Made by a program: the position numbers and the translations under genes. From positions 38,104 through 71,808 of the forward strand of contig NW_006766966.1 of assembly GCF_000275845.1 (NCBI RefSeq): 33,705 nt of DNA, read 5' to 3'. The notes beneath the pieces are model-generated. The model saw only the letters and a program-made list of their open reading frames with translations. It was not told the DNA's origin and did not search any database. Positions 33,670-33,705 of this stretch are shown here, in pieces. How positions within the stretch are numbered: position 1 is the stretch's first letter; every line of letters starts with the position of its first letter. Origin of the DNA: Dichomitus squalens LYAD-421 SS1 (taxonomy: Eukaryota; Basidiomycota; Agaricomycetes; Polyporales; Polyporaceae).

Positions 33670-33705
33670 TCTGTCGCTGTCCGCGTGAAGACTAGCTTTC
33701 GTAGG

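Noticed and set aside
1..33705. CRISPR array, prokaryotic operon, or viral or large DNA-transposon genes
   Set aside because: No spaced direct-repeat array, no Shine-Dalgarno-led gene strings, and no transposase, reverse transcriptase, integrase or viral protein could be recognised on either strand.

Overview
The window reads as nuclear DNA of a filamentous basidiomycete, probably an Agaricomycete and perhaps a polypore (the lower rank is inference). Genes are broken by many 50-70 nt GT-AG introns with GTRNGT donors, there are no bacterial-style operons, and the gene set is fungal. Exon borders below were built by hand from splice consensus, reading phase and conserved protein motifs. In every model called intact, the exon lengths sum to a whole number of codons.

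Layout. 1-2744: gene-poor, with one tRNA-like gene (622-692, minus). 2745-4303 (minus): F-box-like protein A. 4304-6596: no supportable gene. 6597-15006 (minus): a complete 12-exon UTP20, the giant HEAT-repeat protein of the small-subunit processome. A 689-nt divergent promoter region separates it from a small single-pass membrane protein with a PPxY tail (15696-16815, plus). Next come SRP72 of the signal recognition particle (17365-18826, plus), a tail-anchored histidine-phosphatase-fold protein (19836-21597, plus) and F-box-like protein B (22567-24037, plus), an inverted paralogue of A. 24038-27189 is gene-poor. 27190-28601 (plus) is a decayed aldo/keto reductase pseudogene. 28955-31788 (minus) is a phosphatidylserine decarboxylase. 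The right edge holds a TATA box and what looks like the 5' untranslated start of a gene that continues beyond the window.

No pathway cluster is evident. UTP20 (ribosome assembly), SRP72 (protein targeting) and phosphatidylserine decarboxylase (phospholipid synthesis) are housekeeping genes. The F-box pair, the altered phosphatase and the AKR pseudogene are the evolving fraction.

Most notable points: the phosphatase-fold protein has Asn where the catalytic His of the RHG motif should be. SRP72 goes from its N-terminal TPR part straight to its RNA-binding tail. Four introns (244, 358, 538 and 912 nt) are far longer than the local norm. A 64-nt leader intron at the right edge has an 18-nt direct repeat at its two splice sites, the footprint expected of a recently gained intron. 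I did not find a recognisable novel defence or mobile system.
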